Shown: positions 5,119 through 5,240 of the stretch, one piece after another
How positions within the stretch are numbered: position 1 is the first letter of the stretch
How the letters are laid out: every line of letters begins with the position of its first letter
NCBI GenBank assembly: GCA_003152255.1
Contig: PLZT01000456.1
Location: forward strand, 3,808 to 9,047
Direction of reading: 5' to 3'
Length of the DNA: 5,240 bases
From: Methylocystaceae bacterium
GTDB taxonomy: Bacteria > Pseudomonadota > Alphaproteobacteria > Rhizobiales > Beijerinckiaceae
Program-made: the position numbers and the translations under genes
Notes under the pieces: generated by a model
Told to the model about the DNA's origin: nothing
Seen by the model: the letters and a program-made list of their open reading frames with translations, nothing else
The model's database searches: none

Positions 5119-5240
5119 TCACACGAAAGCGACCGTCAAAATCTCGTAGCTTTTGCCGCCGCCGGGAGTCTTCACCTCAACGGTGTCGCCGGCCTTTTTT
5201 CCGATCATCGCGCGGGCGATGGGCGAAGTGATGGAGACGC
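5119..5240 (-). CDS. greA: Transcription elongation factor GreA, C-terminal part
   Basis: GreA binds RNA polymerase in the secondary channel and stimulates cleavage of backtracked RNA. Only the last 39 codons and stop are present; the 5' part lies beyond the right edge. The translation reads [18 protein letters not shown], then [21 protein letters not shown] and stop. SPIAR, IGK, GD and TPGG are hallmarks of the GreA/GreB C-terminal domain, and the VKTPGG and YEIL wording fits GreA better than GreB. A full protein would be about 157 residues. The stop is 56 bases from the stop of the convergent GTPase-like gene. No T-tract terminator follows; only a distant GCGAAG/CTTCGC pair (5063-5068, 5112-5117) spans the gap. 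Confidence 0.93.
   Translation of the reverse strand, partial: VSITSPIARAMIGKKAGDTVEVKTPGGGKSYEILTVAFV

Noticed and set aside
5059..5240. Plus-strand frame starting at an ATGA overlap with the GTPase-like gene stop, open to the window edge
   Set aside because: It has a purine-rich GAGGAGGG upstream and looks like a coupled start, but the spacing is too short and from 5119 it is fully antisense to greA, whose protein sequence is clear. The product shows no motif.

Overview
The window looks like chromosomal DNA from a GC-rich alphaproteobacterium, probably of the Hyphomicrobiales. This rests on GC-rich third codon positions, the style of the PrmA, ElyC/YdcF and GreA sequences, and AT-rich tracts confined to intergenic DNA. 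A methanotroph of the Methylocystis/Methylosinus type is an impression, not something the sequence proves. There is no rRNA, tRNA, CRISPR array, insertion sequence or phage gene.

Layout, left to right. (1) 11-421, minus: a small exported DUF1190-like (YgiB/YjfM-type) protein with six cysteines. (2) 422-856: a 435-base non-coding stretch with a hairpin, a promoter-like element and an evenly spaced set of TTAA tetramers. (3) 857-970, plus: a 37-residue single-span membrane protein, with a near-consensus ribosome binding site and a strong intrinsic terminator at 995-1040. (4) 971-1328: the terminator, three copies of an 11-base repeat, an AT-rich stretch and an inverted repeat ahead of the next gene. 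(5) 1329-2174, plus: a LuxR/NarL-type regulator whose receiver domain has lost its phospho-acceptor aspartate. (6) 2195-2989 and 2961-3989, both minus: an ElyC/YdcF-type membrane protein downstream of prmA, overlapping it by 29 bases. (7) 4097-5062, plus: a P-loop GTPase-like protein of no recognised family, divergent from prmA. (8) 5119-5240, minus: the C-terminal end of greA, cut by the window edge.

Organisation. prmA and the elyC-like gene almost certainly share a transcript. The regulator and the elyC-like gene converge with only 20 bases between their stop codons. The GTPase-like gene and greA converge with 56 bases between them. I saw no canonical terminator in either convergent gap: 2181-2210 has only a GTTTC/GAAAC pair with an imperfect stem, and 5063-5117 has only a distant 6-bp GCGAAG/CTTCGC pair.

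The genes do not form an obvious single pathway. Two are housekeeping (ribosomal protein L11 methylation and transcript-cleavage elongation factor), one is an envelope-related membrane protein, and the others are poorly characterised. The most notable items are the small membrane protein with its structured upstream region, the degenerate-receiver regulator, and the GTPase-like protein without a recognisable NKxD motif. No clear multi-gene novel system is visible.
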